In this document: positions 1-8,700 of the stretch, piece by piece
Position numbering within the stretch: position 1 is the stretch's first letter
Layout: each line of letters begins with the position of its first letter
Assembly (NCBI GenBank): GCA_013823625.1
Contig: PNMM01000002.1
Coordinates: 186,001-250,000, forward strand
Length of the DNA: 64,000 nucleotides
Direction: 5' to 3'
DNA from: Microbacterium sp.
GTDB taxonomy: Bacteria > Actinomycetota > Actinomycetes > Actinomycetales > Microbacteriaceae
The notes under the pieces: generated by a model
What the model was told of the DNA's origin: nothing
The model's input: only the letters and a program-made list of their open reading frames with translations
Database searches by the model: none
Translations under genes and position numbers: made by a program

Positions 1-2
1 TC

Positions 3-152
3 GTGCTCATCACCCTGGCGCCCGAGACCACGGCGATCGCCGACCTGCTCGTCATCCCCGCCACGATCGGCGAGTTCGCGATTCTGCTCTCGCTGCTGAT
101 TCGTGGCGTGCCCGCGCGAGCGCTGGAGGCGCAGAAGCGCACGTCGAAATGA
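3..152 (+). CDS. C-terminal end of a DUF4386-type membrane protein (partial)
   Basis: The reading frame enters from the left edge and stops at TGA 150-152, leaving 49 residues. The segment LVIPATIGEFAILLSLLIRG followed by a short charged tail is the usual last transmembrane helix and C-terminus of DUF4386 proteins, which are multi-pass membrane proteins of unknown function in Actinobacteria. The family call rests only on this tail, so it is tentative. The gene runs towards the tRNA-Ala, which lies on the other strand 24 bases further on. Confidence 0.6.
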   Translation: MLITLAPETTAIADLLVIPATIGEFAILLSLLIRGVPARALEAQKRTSK

Positions 153-175
153 CGCCGAGCGGCAGAGCGAAGTGA

Positions 176-251
176 TGGTGGACCTGAGGGGATTCGAACC
201 CCTGACCTCCTCGATGCGAACGAGGCGCGCTACCAACTGCGCCACAGGCCC
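176..251 (-). tRNA. tRNA-Ala(CGC)
   Basis: On the minus strand a full cloverleaf is visible. The acceptor stem is GGGCCTG paired with CAGGTCC, with one G-T pair. The D stem is GCGC/GCGC, the anticodon stem CCTCG/CGAGG with loop TTCGCAT, and the T stem AGGGG/CCCCT with loop TTCGAAT. The anticodon CGC reads GCG alanine codons. The discriminator base is A and the CCA tail is encoded at 178-176. It lies 60 bases downstream of the GlpR-like gene on the same strand and could share its transcript. Confidence 0.97.
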
Positions 252-311
252 GTGGTGCGTCGACCACATTACCATTCGCGCGCGAGGCGCTCGACCGAGG
301 CGAGGGCCGCG

Positions 312-1247
312 TTAGCTGGCCGCGCGACGGCGCTGCAAGACCTCGTCGAGGTCGGGCGCGCGCGTCGGCAGCCCGTCGACGAGTCCCATGCCGGCGAAGC
401 GGCTCGCGGCAGGGCGCTCGACGCGTGGGGCTTCGCCATCCGTCACGGTCGACGGTGCTGCGGCGCGGTCGACGGATGCCGCGGCGAGAGCCGCCGCGCG
501 CTGCGCCCGCTCGGCTTCTGCCGCCGCAGCAGCGAGTGCGGCCGCGTGGTCGAGGGCCGGAGCCACGGCCCCAGCAGGCACGACCGGCGCGCTGAGGTAG
601 CTCGGCTTGGGCAGCGGCACGGGTGTCCACTCGCGCCGCGCACCGGCGGGCGCCCGACGAACCGGGGGTGCCAGGTCGACAAACTCGGGGGCGGCCACAC
701 CCGCCACGGGAGCCGTGCGGCGGCGTTGGGCGCGCGCAAGACCCGTGAGCAGCATCCCGCCGCTGATGGCGACGAAGGCCGCGAAACCGGCCCAGGCCCA
801 CGCCGAGACCGTGACGGCGACACCGATGCCGATGAGGGCGAGAAGAGTGGTGAGCGAGGTGACGGCTCGCGACCGGCGCAAGCGGCGCTGGCCGAGGCGG
901 GCGGCATCCATTTCGGCCATGAGGCCCGGAGCTGACTCGGTGAGGCGCGCCCGCAGTGCGCGCTGCGCGGCCGCCTCGCGCGCACGTTCGATCGCCGCGA
1001 GTTCGCGCTGACGGGCGGCGAGCGAGCGCTGCTGCGCGGCCACGTCGCGCGCCGTCAGTTCGGCGCGCACCGACTCGGGAACCTCGGCCGCGTGCGCCAT
1101 GATGCGCAGGGTTTGCTGCAGGCGAATGGCGTTGCGCTCGGTCGCGAGGTACTCGCGACGACGGCGCCACATGGGCACGAGATAGAGCAACCAGAGCGCC
1201 GCAGCGATGACGATGAGGATCGCCGTGCCGCCGCTCGTGGTCTCCAT
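312..1247 (-). CDS. GlpR-like divisome membrane protein
   Basis: A 311-residue protein. TM1 is at residues 7-27, followed by a long charged coiled coil (35-120), two adjacent TM helices (about 130-148 and 150-170), an Ala/Pro-rich disordered region carrying WTPVPLPKPSYL (about 205-218), and a basic C-terminus. In Mycobacterium and Corynebacterium the membrane protein beside rimJ (Rv0996) is GlpR, the receptor of the gephyrin-like protein Glp, which acts with Wag31 and FtsZ in division and polar growth. Topology and locus match; sequence identity was not tested. The ATG at 1247 has TACCGT six bases upstream, a leaderless arrangement, which excludes a longer frame. The usual glp/moeA neighbour is missing. 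Confidence 0.6.
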   Translation of the reverse strand: METTSGGTAILIVIAAALWLLYLVPMWRRRREYLATERNAIRLQQTLRIMAHAAEVPESVRAELTARDVAAQQRSLAARQRELAAIERAREAAAQRALRARLTESAPGLMAEMDAARLGQRRLRRSRAVTSLTTLLALIGIGVAVTVSAWAWAGFAAFVAISGGMLLTGLARAQRRRTAPVAGVAAPEFVDLAPPVRRAPAGARREWTPVPLPKPSYLSAPVVPAGAVAPALDHAAALAAAAAEAERAQRAAALAAASVDRAAAPSTVTDGEAPRVERPAASRFAGMGLVDGLPTRAPDLDEVLQRRRAAS

Positions 1248-1253
1248 GCGGCA

Positions 1254-1259
1254 ACGGTA
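1254..1259 (-). promoter_or_regulatory. -10 element, leaderless start of GlpR-like gene
   Basis: TACCGT lies exactly six bases before the ATG at 1247 and there is no ribosome binding site between them. This nAnnnT-N6-ATG spacing puts the transcription start at or next to the start codon. Confidence 0.55.
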
Positions 1260-1351
1260 CGATTCTGAGGCCGGTGCGGTCGGCAGGTCGGCGGAGTGTC
1301 TGCAGACCCGAGACCGTATGCCGCCCCTCACCCCTCTGCACAAAGGACACC

Positions 1352-2041
1352 ATGTCGTCGACCCCCACCCCCGAAACCGCCACGACAGAGAAGACCGGCC
1401 TGCGCGCCTTCTTCGGTAACGCCGAACTGCTCATCGTGATTTTGCTCGGCATCGTCTCGGTGACCACCGCCTGGGTCTCGTTCCAGGCCGCTCTCTACGA
1501 CGGGCAGACGGCCAAGGCGCTGTCGCAGTCGCAAAGCGCCACGGCTGAGGCCGAGTCGCTCTACCTCGAAGGCAACCAGGAGTACGTGCAGGACTCGCAG
1601 ACGCTCGCACGCCTCACTGAGCTTCGGGCCGAGATCGCTGCGGGCGACGCCGTCGCCACCGAGGTCTACGACGCGCTCTACTTCGTGGCCGTGAGCGAGC
1701 ACTTTGGTGCCGCCATCGAGCGGGCCGACGCGATCAACGCGACCGATACCGAGTTCTACACGAGCCCCCTCGACGACGAGGAGTACCAGGGCGTGCTGTT
1801 CAGCGCCTACGCGGAGAAGAGTGACGAAGCCATCGAGCTGACCAAGCAAGCCGACGAGCTCGACGCGCGCGGCGACTGGCTCACGTTGACCACGGTGCTC
1901 ATGGCCATCTCACTGTTCTTGCTCGGTGTTGCCGCCGTCGTGCGCTCGCGCAAGGTGCAGTACTCGCTCATCATCATCGGTTCGGCAATCTTCGTGTTCG
2001 CCGCGGCGATCATGTTCTCGATTCCGATGACCTGGGTCTAA
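1352..2041 (+). CDS. three-helix membrane protein, DUF4337-like layout
   Basis: A 229-residue protein starting at an ATG with AAAGGA 5 bases upstream. One TM helix lies at about 24-46, followed by an acidic, mostly helical extracytoplasmic domain (50-170) with Asp/Glu/Tyr-rich stretches, and two closing TM helices (about 180-200 and 208-228). This layout, and the Ala-Ser-Gln-rich start of the soluble domain, recall DUF4337 proteins of unknown function. It sits divergently between the GlpR-like gene and rimJ, where mycobacteria have no gene, so it is an insertion in an otherwise conserved neighbourhood. The function is unknown. Confidence 0.7.
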   Translation: MSSTPTPETATTEKTGLRAFFGNAELLIVILLGIVSVTTAWVSFQAALYDGQTAKALSQSQSATAEAESLYLEGNQEYVQDSQTLARLTELRAEIAAGDAVATEVYDALYFVAVSEHFGAAIERADAINATDTEFYTSPLDDEEYQGVLFSAYAEKSDEAIELTKQADELDARGDWLTLTTVLMAISLFLLGVAAVVRSRKVQYSLIIIGSAIFVFAAAIMFSIPMTWV

Positions 2042-2070
2042 CAGCCGCCTCGCCTGCCGTTCGCGCGCGC

Positions 2071-2730
2071 TCAGCGTGCGGGCGGCAGGCTGATGCCGCG
2101 TCGAGCGGCAATGAGGTCAACCTCGGGCACCGTGGCAACGCCGGGTGGAACCCGCCCGGTCTTCCAGCGCCGCAACACGCCTTGCGGCACTTCTTCCACC
2201 GTCAGCGCGAAACAGAAGTGGTCGCGCCAGTCATTGTTGATGTGGATGTAGCGGCGCCGCAGCCCCTCGTAGCGAAAGCCAAGCTTCTCCACCACGCGCA
2301 GGCTCGGCCCGTTCTCGGGGCGGATGCAAATTTCCATGCGGTGCAAGCCGACCGTGAAGAACACGTGATCGGTCGCAAGCGCCACGGCCGTGGGCGTGAG
2401 CCCGCGGCCGGCGAAGCCTGCGCCGACCCAGTAGCCGATCGTGGCTGAGGCGAGCGAGCCGTAGGTCATGCCACTGACGTTGAGCTGGCCGGCCAGGCGA
2501 CCATCCGTCTCGATGATGAACGGCAAGCCGGTTCCGGCCCGCGCCCCCGCGATGAGGTTGCGGATGCTGCCCTTGGTGTCCCAATGCAGGGGCGCCGCGG
2601 GGTGCGTGGCCTCCCACGGCCGCAACCAACTGCGGCTGTCGATGAGTTCGGCTTCGAGCGCGCGCGCATCGCGCACGCGAATCGGCCGCAAGACGGTCGC
2701 GCCGTCACGCAGGGTGGGGATGATCGACAC
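2071..2730 (-). CDS. rimJ: RimJ-type GNAT N-acetyltransferase
   Basis: 219 residues with a GNAT fold of the RimJ/RimL type: an N-terminal strand TVLRPIRVRDA, acetyl-CoA loop region GYWVGAGFAGRGLTPTAVAL (about 107-126), then the conserved IRPENGPSLRVVEKLGFRYEGL segment where this family packs against the acyl chain. The E. coli enzyme acetylates the N-terminal alanine of ribosomal protein S5; actinobacterial members have unproved targets. The start is GTG at 2730, six bases after the galU stop codon, so the two genes form one transcription unit. In mycobacteria a glp/moeA gene separates them; here it is absent. Confidence 0.9.
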   Translation of the reverse strand: MSIIPTLRDGATVLRPIRVRDARALEAELIDSRSWLRPWEATHPAAPLHWDTKGSIRNLIAGARAGTGLPFIIETDGRLAGQLNVSGMTYGSLASATIGYWVGAGFAGRGLTPTAVALATDHVFFTVGLHRMEICIRPENGPSLRVVEKLGFRYEGLRRRYIHINNDWRDHFCFALTVEEVPQGVLRRWKTGRVPPGVATVPEVDLIAARRGISLPPAR

Positions 2731-2736
2731 CTCGGT

Positions 2737-3627
2737 TTAGTCCATGCGGGCGGCGAAGTCGCGCAGCCACGGGCGCAGCTCGGGGCCGAGGTCATCGCGT
2801 TCGACGGCAAGCTGCACGATGGCCTTGATGTAGTCGAGGCGGTCACCCGTGTCGTACCGGCGGCCGCGGAACACGACACCGTAGACGCCGCCGGTGTCGG
2901 GCGCTTTGGCGAGCTCGAGCAGGGCATCCGTCAGCTGAATCTCGCCGCCCTTGCCGGGGGCCGTGTGCTCGAGGATGTCGAAGATCTCGGGCCGCAACAC
3001 GTATCGGCCGATCACGGCGTAGTTCGAGGGGGCGGTGCCCGGCGCGGGCTTTTCAATGAGATCGACGACCCGCACGACATCGGGGTCGTCGGTGGGCTCG
3101 ATCGTCGCGACACCGTAGAGGTGCGCTTGCGCGGGGTCGACCTCGAGCAAGGCAATGACACTCGTGTTGTGCTTCTCGTGCACGTCGATCATGCGATCGA
3201 GCAGGGGGTCGCGCGGGTCGATGATGTCGTCACCAAGCAGCACGGCGAAGGGCTGGCGGCCCACGTGCATGTGGGCGCGCAACACGGCGTGGCCGAGGCC
3301 GAGCGGGTCGCCCTGACGCACGTAGTGCATGTCGGCGAGGTCGGTCGAGTACTCGACCTTGGCGAGCTTTTCGGTGTCGCCCTTGGCCTCGAGCGTGGCC
3401 TCGAGTTCGCCGACGCGGTCGAAGTGGTTCTCGAGCGCGGTCTTGTTGCGACCCGTGATCATGAGCACGTCGGTGAGCCCCGCACCAACCGCTTCTTCGA
3501 CCACGTACTGGATGGCCGGCTTATCGACCACGGGCAACATCTCTTTCGGCATGGCCTTGGTCGCGGGGAGGAACCGGGTACCGAGTCCCGCTGCGGGAAT
3601 CACGGCCTTGCTGATTCTCGGGGTCAT
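2737..3627 (-). CDS. galU: UTP-glucose-1-phosphate uridylyltransferase
   Basis: 296 residues, the normal length. It makes UDP-glucose from UTP and glucose-1-phosphate for cell-wall glycans and trehalose. The nucleotide-binding signature AAGLGTRFLPATKAMPKEML is near residues 12-31, followed by the uracil-contacting PAIQYVVEEA segment. LLGDDII and the sugar-phosphate loop VIEKP-like VDLIEKPAPG are also present. The ATG at 3627 is preceded at six bases by TACGCT, a leaderless start. It is transcribed away from the 5-FTHF cyclo-ligase gene and forms a unit with rimJ. Confidence 0.97.
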   Translation of the reverse strand: MTPRISKAVIPAAGLGTRFLPATKAMPKEMLPVVDKPAIQYVVEEAVGAGLTDVLMITGRNKTALENHFDRVGELEATLEAKGDTEKLAKVEYSTDLADMHYVRQGDPLGLGHAVLRAHMHVGRQPFAVLLGDDIIDPRDPLLDRMIDVHEKHNTSVIALLEVDPAQAHLYGVATIEPTDDPDVVRVVDLIEKPAPGTAPSNYAVIGRYVLRPEIFDILEHTAPGKGGEIQLTDALLELAKAPDTGGVYGVVFRGRRYDTGDRLDYIKAIVQLAVERDDLGPELRPWLRDFAARMD

Positions 3628-3633
3628 GCGCTC

Positions 3634-3639
3634 AGCGTA
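3634..3639 (-). promoter_or_regulatory. -10 element, leaderless start of galU
   Basis: TACGCT, followed by six bases and the galU ATG. It faces away from the -10 of the divergent cyclo-ligase gene (3690-3695), and the two promoters share about 75 bases. Confidence 0.55.
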
Positions 3640-3689
3640 GACCCGAGAGTGGGTCAGCGGTCAGGGGCGCGGCGGGGTTCTCTCGGCCC

Positions 3690-3695
3690 TAGCAT
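3690..3695 (+). promoter_or_regulatory. -10 element, leaderless start of 5-FTHF cyclo-ligase
   Basis: TAGCAT, six bases, then the ATG at 3702, with no ribosome binding site. It supports the upstream ATG rather than the internal one at 3726. Confidence 0.55.
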
Positions 3696-3701
3696 GGCGG
3701 T

Positions 3702-4298
3702 ATGGCCCCCGACCGCGACGGAGACATGATCGCCGCCAAGCGCGCCCTGCGGGCCGAGCTGCGCGAGCGCCGGCGCATCCGCCCCCAGCATGAGCGCTCG
3801 CTCGCGACCGAGGGGCTCACGCGCAACCTCATCGCTCTCACCTCTGCCCTGGGCCCGCGCGAGCTCTCGTGCTATCTGGCCACGGGCGACGAGCCCGAGA
3901 CCCGTCCCTTCGTGGCATGGGCGGCCGAGCAGGGTATTCGCGTGCTGCTGCCGGTCTCGCGCGACGACGGGTTGCTCGACTGGGCCCTCTACGACAGCGC
4001 CGACGAGGGCCTCGACGTTATCGGCATGCCCGTGCCCACGACCGAGGTGCTCGGGCCCATCGCCATCAACGACGTGGGGCTCATCATCGTTCCCGCAGCG
4101 GCGGTCGACCGCACGGGCATGCGCATGGGGTGGGGTCGCGGCTATTTCGACAAGACGCTCGGCTCGATGGACCGGAGGCCACCCGTGTTCGCGGTCGTGT
4201 TCGACCACGAGGTCGTCGACGAGTTGCCGCGCGAACGCCACGATCAAGGGGTCGACGGCGTCGTGACCCCCAGCGGCATCACGCGCTTCACCGCCTGA
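3702..4298 (+). CDS. 5-formyltetrahydrofolate cyclo-ligase
   Basis: 198 residues. The enzyme converts 5-formyl-THF to 5,10-methenyl-THF with ATP, returning a storage form of folate to one-carbon metabolism. Visible are an N-terminal KRALRAELRERRR (cyclo-ligases have a conserved Lys/Arg here for ATP), a central substrate region, and the C-terminal signature GMRMGWGRGYFDKTLG (about 139-154), which forms the ATP/Mg site. The start codon is fixed by the leaderless -10 element. FmdB and MscL follow on the same strand, the same order as around Rv0992c in mycobacteria. Confidence 0.93.
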   Translation: MAPDRDGDMIAAKRALRAELRERRRIRPQHERSLATEGLTRNLIALTSALGPRELSCYLATGDEPETRPFVAWAAEQGIRVLLPVSRDDGLLDWALYDSADEGLDVIGMPVPTTEVLGPIAINDVGLIIVPAAAVDRTGMRMGWGRGYFDKTLGSMDRRPPVFAVVFDHEVVDELPRERHDQGVDGVVTPSGITRFTA

Positions 4299-4354
4299 CC
4301 CCGGTTCGGGCGGATGCTCTGGCCGCCGTATCCTAAAAGGCGGAGGTCTTTTCC

Positions 4355-4645
4355 ATGCCCACGTATTCGTACCGCTGCACCGAGTGTTCGACCGCGTTCG
4401 ACATTCAGCAGGCCTTCACCGACGACTCGCTCACCGAGTGCCCCACGTGCCACGGCAAGCTGCGCAAGGTCTTCTCGGCCGTTGGCGTGACCTTCAACGG
4501 TTCGGGCTTCTACCGCACCGACAGCCGCGCGGGTTCGAGCTCGTCGAGCTCGTCGAGCAGTTCGGCGAAGAGCGAGTCGAGTGGTTCGTCCGCACCCGCG
4601 AGCACGCCCGCGGCGGCCCCCGCGGCTGCCCCTGCCGCCAGCTAG
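4355..4645 (+). CDS. FmdB-family zinc-ribbon protein
   Basis: 96 residues. Two CxxC pairs (YRCTECS at 6-12 and TECPTCHG near 32-39) form a small zinc ribbon at the N-terminus. A low-complexity tail of consecutive Ser, then Ala/Pro repeats, fills the last 40 residues. The FmdB/Rv0991c family is found throughout Actinobacteria; Rv0991c is reported as an inducible protein-quality-control factor, and its C-terminal Ser-rich tail is disordered as here. A GGCGGAGG ribosome binding site precedes the ATG. Its place between the cyclo-ligase and mscL is conserved. Confidence 0.9.
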   Translation: MPTYSYRCTECSTAFDIQQAFTDDSLTECPTCHGKLRKVFSAVGVTFNGSGFYRTDSRAGSSSSSSSSSSAKSESSGSSAPASTPAAAPAAAPAAS

Positions 4646-4673
4646 GCGGCTACTCTCGGCCACTCGCGCTCGG

Positions 4674-4679
4674 TAGCAT
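4674..4679 (+). promoter_or_regulatory. -10 element, leaderless start of mscL
   Basis: TAGCAT, then six bases, then the mscL ATG at 4686. This suggests mscL has its own promoter inside the fmdB-mscL gap. Confidence 0.5.
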
Positions 4680-4685
4680 CAGCGC

Positions 4686-5120
4686 ATGCTTAACGGATTT
4701 CGAGAATTCATCCTGCGCGGCAACGTTATTGACCTCGCTGTCGCCGTCGTCATCGGGGCCGCCTTCACCGCGGTCGTGAACTCGATCGTTACGGCCGTCA
4801 TCAACCCCGCGATCGGTGCCCTCTTCAACGCCTCGACGCTCGACAAGGCTTTGCCCGTCGTCATCCCCACAGTCTCGGGGGGAGAAGCGGTGCTCTACTT
4901 CGGCGCGGTCATCGGTGCCGTTCTCAACTTTCTCATCGTCGCCGCGGTCGTCTACTTCGCCCTCGTGATGCCCATCAACTACGTCAAGCGTCAGGCCGAA
5001 CAGCGGCGTCGTGCAGGTGAGCCGGTGAGCGACGAGGCCGCAGCCCCCACAGAAATTGAGTTGCTCGCCGAGATTCGCGACCTGCTCGCGAAGCGCGACG
5101 AGGCGACACCCTCGGCGTAG
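4686..5120 (+). CDS. mscL: large-conductance mechanosensitive channel
   Basis: 144 residues, normal for MscL, which forms a pentameric inner-membrane pore that opens on osmotic down-shock. The N-terminal amphipathic helix MLNGFREFILRGNVIDLAVAVV leads into TM1 with the pore-lining GAAFTAVVNSIV segment. A short periplasmic loop, TM2 (about 70-95) and the charged cytoplasmic helix AEIRDLLAKRDEA follow. A leaderless -10 element lies directly upstream. The next gene (ACT-domain protein) is convergent and starts its stop codon 8 bases after this one. Confidence 0.95.
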   Translation: MLNGFREFILRGNVIDLAVAVVIGAAFTAVVNSIVTAVINPAIGALFNASTLDKALPVVIPTVSGGEAVLYFGAVIGAVLNFLIVAAVVYFALVMPINYVKRQAEQRRRAGEPVSDEAAAPTEIELLAEIRDLLAKRDEATPSA

Positions 5121-5128
5121 TTCGAGCG

Positions 5129-5536
5129 TCAGGCGCTCGCGCTCAACTCGACCAGGGCGCGCATCGCCTCGTCGGCGCGCGCCGCCGGCACGAGGAGGTG
5201 ATCGTGAAACGCACCAGCGATCACGTTGCAACTGATGTCGTGAGCAGTGAGCGCCACGCTCACCGCCGCCGTGAGGCCTACGGCTTCGAGCGACGAGTGC
5301 ACGCGCAGCGTGATCCAGCGGAACGGATGCTCGGTGCCCAGGCCGAGGCGCTCGGCCTCCACCCGGTCGACGACGACCGAAAGCCCCTCGGGCTCGAGCA
5401 CGGTCGCGGCTGCGGTGACGCCTGCGGCCGACTCGACGGAGCCGAAGAACCAGTCGCCCGGCAGCAGCTCGGGGCGCATCGAGCGCAGCAGCTCGCCGAG
5501 ATCGGTCTCGCCGGTGGCGACATCGTCGGTGGTCAT
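5129..5536 (-). CDS. ACT-domain protein (COG3602 type)
   Basis: 135 residues with two tandem ACT-like halves. The first contains PGDWFFGSVE and the second the ITLRVHSSLEAVGLTAAVSV and HDISCNVIAGAFHDHLLVP segments typical of the COG3602/DUF2241 family. These are small regulatory or amino-acid-binding proteins without a proved ligand. Its ATG overlaps the stop codon of the 56-codon gene upstream (TGATG at 5538-5534), so translation of the two is coupled. Confidence 0.85.
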   Translation of the reverse strand: MTTDDVATGETDLGELLRSMRPELLPGDWFFGSVESAAGVTAAATVLEPEGLSVVVDRVEAERLGLGTEHPFRWITLRVHSSLEAVGLTAAVSVALTAHDISCNVIAGAFHDHLLVPAARADEAMRALVELSASA

Positions 5537-5706
5537 CAGTAGTGCGGCGGCTTCTCGGCCTTGAGCCGCTCATCGTTGTCGTCGAGCCGGTGACGCTCGG
5601 GCTCGCGCGGCGGCGTGGGATCCGACCCGGGCGGGGGCGCCGTGGTGACCCGACGGCGCGCGCGGGCGCGGGTGGGCGGGGCCTGCCCCGCATCCGTCTC
5701 GGTCAT
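5536..5706 (-). CDS. small conserved actinobacterial protein
   Basis: 56 residues, Pro/Arg-rich, without membrane segment or signal peptide. The basic N-terminal half is followed by PGSDPTPPREPERHRLDDND and the C-terminus RLKAEKPPHY. A short Arg-rich protein ending in an 'NDERLKxxKPPHx' motif occurs widely in actinobacteria as an uncharacterised protein; this is from memory and was not searched. The ATG at 5706 has TACCCT six bases upstream (leaderless). Its stop overlaps the start of the ACT-domain gene. Function unknown. Confidence 0.75.
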   Translation of the reverse strand: MTETDAGQAPPTRARARRRVTTAPPPGSDPTPPREPERHRLDDNDERLKAEKPPHY

Positions 5707-5712
5707 GACTTC

Positions 5713-5718
5713 AGGGTA
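5713..5718 (-). promoter_or_regulatory. -10 element, leaderless start of small protein gene
   Basis: TACCCT, six bases, then ATG at 5706. It would drive the coupled pair of small protein and ACT-domain protein. Confidence 0.5.
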
Positions 5719-5737
5719 CGCGGGGTGCAGGGAACCG

Positions 5738-8700
5738 TCAGCGCTGAATGGCGAGTTCTTCGGTCTGCATGCCCGCAGGTGCTTGCGCACTCGGGGTAGC
5801 CGCCGGGGCTCCGCCCGCGAGCGCGTAGACGCGGTCGGCCACGGCCTCGGGGTCACTGAAGAGTTCGAAGACGTGCACGCGCGCGTAGTGCCAACCGAGG
5901 CGACGCAGCAGGTCAGGGCGCAGGCGCAGCGACTCGCGCAGGCTGAGGTGCGAGAGCGCGGCATCCGTCTCGACGGCCACGCAGTAGCCGCCGCGGCTGG
6001 CCACGAGCGGCAGCTTGCCGCGGTGCCCCAGCGCCACGGTCATGCCGCGGGCCTCAAGGCGACGGGCCAGGTCGATGAGCATGGGATCGCTGTCGTCGGG
6101 CACTTCGACCGCCGTGCGACGCGCCTCAATGTCGTCGAATAGGTCGGCGAGAGCGCGGGCGCCGTGGGACAAACGATCGTCGTCGAGGTCACTCGGGCGA
6201 ATGCAACTGACGATGCGCACGTAGCGACGCGCGCGCGTCATCGCCACGGCGAGCAAGCGGTCGCCACCCGGGCGGCCGAGCGAACCGAACTCGGTCAGCA
6301 CTCGGCCGTGCGGCGTGCGGCCGAACCCGATGGAGAAGATCACGCGATCGCGCGACTGCGCCACCGACTGCTCGATCGTGAGAACGGCAAACGGCTCAGC
6401 ACGGTCACCGAGCAACACGTCGTGCAGATCAGGGCGGTGCGTGAGCGCCTCAAGCACGGCCGTGTGCACGCGCGCGGCGTGCTTCGCGCTCGCCGTGACG
6501 ACCATGAGCGATTCATGGGGGCGCGCCGTCGCGTGTTCGATAACGAGATCGACCGTGCGCAGCACTTCGGCGTCGACGCTCTCGATCGCTCCCGAGTCGG
6601 GGTCGGGCATGCCCTGACCGTCGTCGAGATAGTCGACCGAAATCGACGGGTGCCCCAAGAATGACCCGGCCCAGGGCAACGACTCGATGCGTCCCGCATA
6701 GAAGCGACGGTTCACGAGCTCGGCAAGGTCTTCGCCGCCCGCGCGATACGAGCGTGTGAGCGACAGCGCCGGCAGCAGCTCACTGAGCTGGAAGAGAGCG
6801 GATGCCGCGTGGCGGGCATCGACGTCGACATCGACGACGGGGCCGCCGACCGCGATCGTGAACGGCGCGGGAGCCTGCGTGACCGGATCGCCCACGGCGA
6901 CCACTTGACGACCGCGGCGCACCGAACTCGCCACCTCGGCGACCGTCACGGCACCCGCGTCGAGCATCATCACGGTGTCGAACGGAATGTCGTCGCTGAT
7001 CTGGTGCACGTTGTAGGGCGACGCGAGCCACACGGGTGCGATCGGGCGGCTGAGGTGCGGAGCTTCGCGCTGCAACTGCTCGGGCGTGATCGAACCGCCC
7101 TTCAGCAGAGCCTTGAGCGCGGCCGCCTCATCGGGCCAGTCGGTGATGCCGATCGACCAGTTTTCGGCGAGCTGCCACGCGAGCAGTTGCGCGCTACCCG
7201 CGGCGTGCGCCTCATCGACCAAGCGGAAGTCTGCCTCAAGCCGTTCGAGCACGTCGGGCTCAGCGCCGAGTAGGGCACGGTCGTGCTGCAGCAAACTGTC
7301 GAGCGCCGAGCGCCACCACGCGAGCTCGAGCTCGGCCGCAACCTGACCCTGGGGAACGTGACGCGCGGCGAGATCACTCAGCAGCGGCGCCACGTCCCAC
7401 TTCTCGAGCCGCTGCAACAGCGCCGTGCGCTCTTGCAGGTTGGCGAGCACGTCGCTCTCGGCAGCCAGGCCATCGAGCAATCCGTGCAACTCGGCGAGAG
7501 AACGGTGGGCGAGCTGCTGGTCACGGCTGAGGTAGCCGAGGGGGGCATCCAGCGCCTCGAAATCGCGCTCGACCTGCTGGTAGGTGGCGGCAACCTCGGC
7601 AATGCCGACGGGCACCGAGGGCGTCACGCCACTGGGGACGAATCGCTGCCAGAGCACGCGCTGTTGCTGGATGCGCTGCAAAGCCTCGTGCATGTCGCTC
7701 ACGGCAACTCCGGGCCGCAAATACTCCTTCGCGAGACCCTTGAGTCGCCGACGCGTGGCCGCGGGCATCGTGTTCGACTCGCGGCGCGGCGCGGTAGCGG
7801 CGATGAGCTCGGTGAGCGAACGGTCGAACACGGCCGGCTGAAACTTGTCGAGCGTGTCGCGCAGGTCGGTGAGCAGGCGCAGATAAACGCCGAGCTCGGC
7901 AATCGACTCGAACGGACGCATGGGGGTCGCGGCGATCAGCATGCGCCCGCGCTCAACAAGCCGCGGAACGAGCTCGAAGTGCAAGCCGCGCGCGAGAACT
8001 TGAGCGTGCGCCGCCTCATCGGCCGTGCGGAATCGCGCGCCATACCAGGGCGAGTCGCCGGGGCCGTAGCTGAACTGACCGAGCTCGGCCGCCTGCATCA
8101 TGGCGTCAGCGGCTTCGCGGCGGTCTGCAGCGAGCAACTCGACCGCGGCGCGACTCAAGCGTGCACGCGTCGTGGGCGGGGTCGGCAGCAACTGCAGGCG
8201 GCTCAATTCGTCGACGCAGTCGAGCACGCTGATGCCGAGGTCGGCATCGGGGCGCGCGAGCGCTTCGCGGTACTCGACGAGCACCGAACGCAAGCGCACG
8301 AGAGCGTCATTGACGTCAGCCACGCGCGGGCGCCGAGCCTTTTCGTTGCGGCCGATCGCGCGAATGAGGTCACGACGCAGGGTTGGCGCCGACACCGCCG
8401 CGCCCGAGAGCCCGATGTCGGCGAGACGCCGTTCGATCGTGCGAAGGGTCGCGCGGCGGGGGCTCACGACGAGCACGCGCTTGTTTTGCGCAATGAGCGC
8501 GCCGAGCGCGTTGACGACCGTCTGCGTTGCGCCGGTGCCCGGCAGTGTCTTGACGACGATCGAGTTTCCGGCGGCAATCGACGCAACAACGTGCTCTTGC
8601 TCGGCATCGGCGTCGAGAAGCAACAGGTCAGTCTCGGGCGGCCGCTGGTCGGCCGGCATGGGCTCGACGGGCGACTGGCTCTCGTTGACGGCCCACCGCG

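Noticed and set aside
52-1467. 471-codon minus-strand frame across the GlpR-like gene and the next gene
   Set aside because: It runs over a tRNA and a divergent gene and has Arg/Ala-rich random-looking content; it is a frame shadow of the 312-1247 gene.
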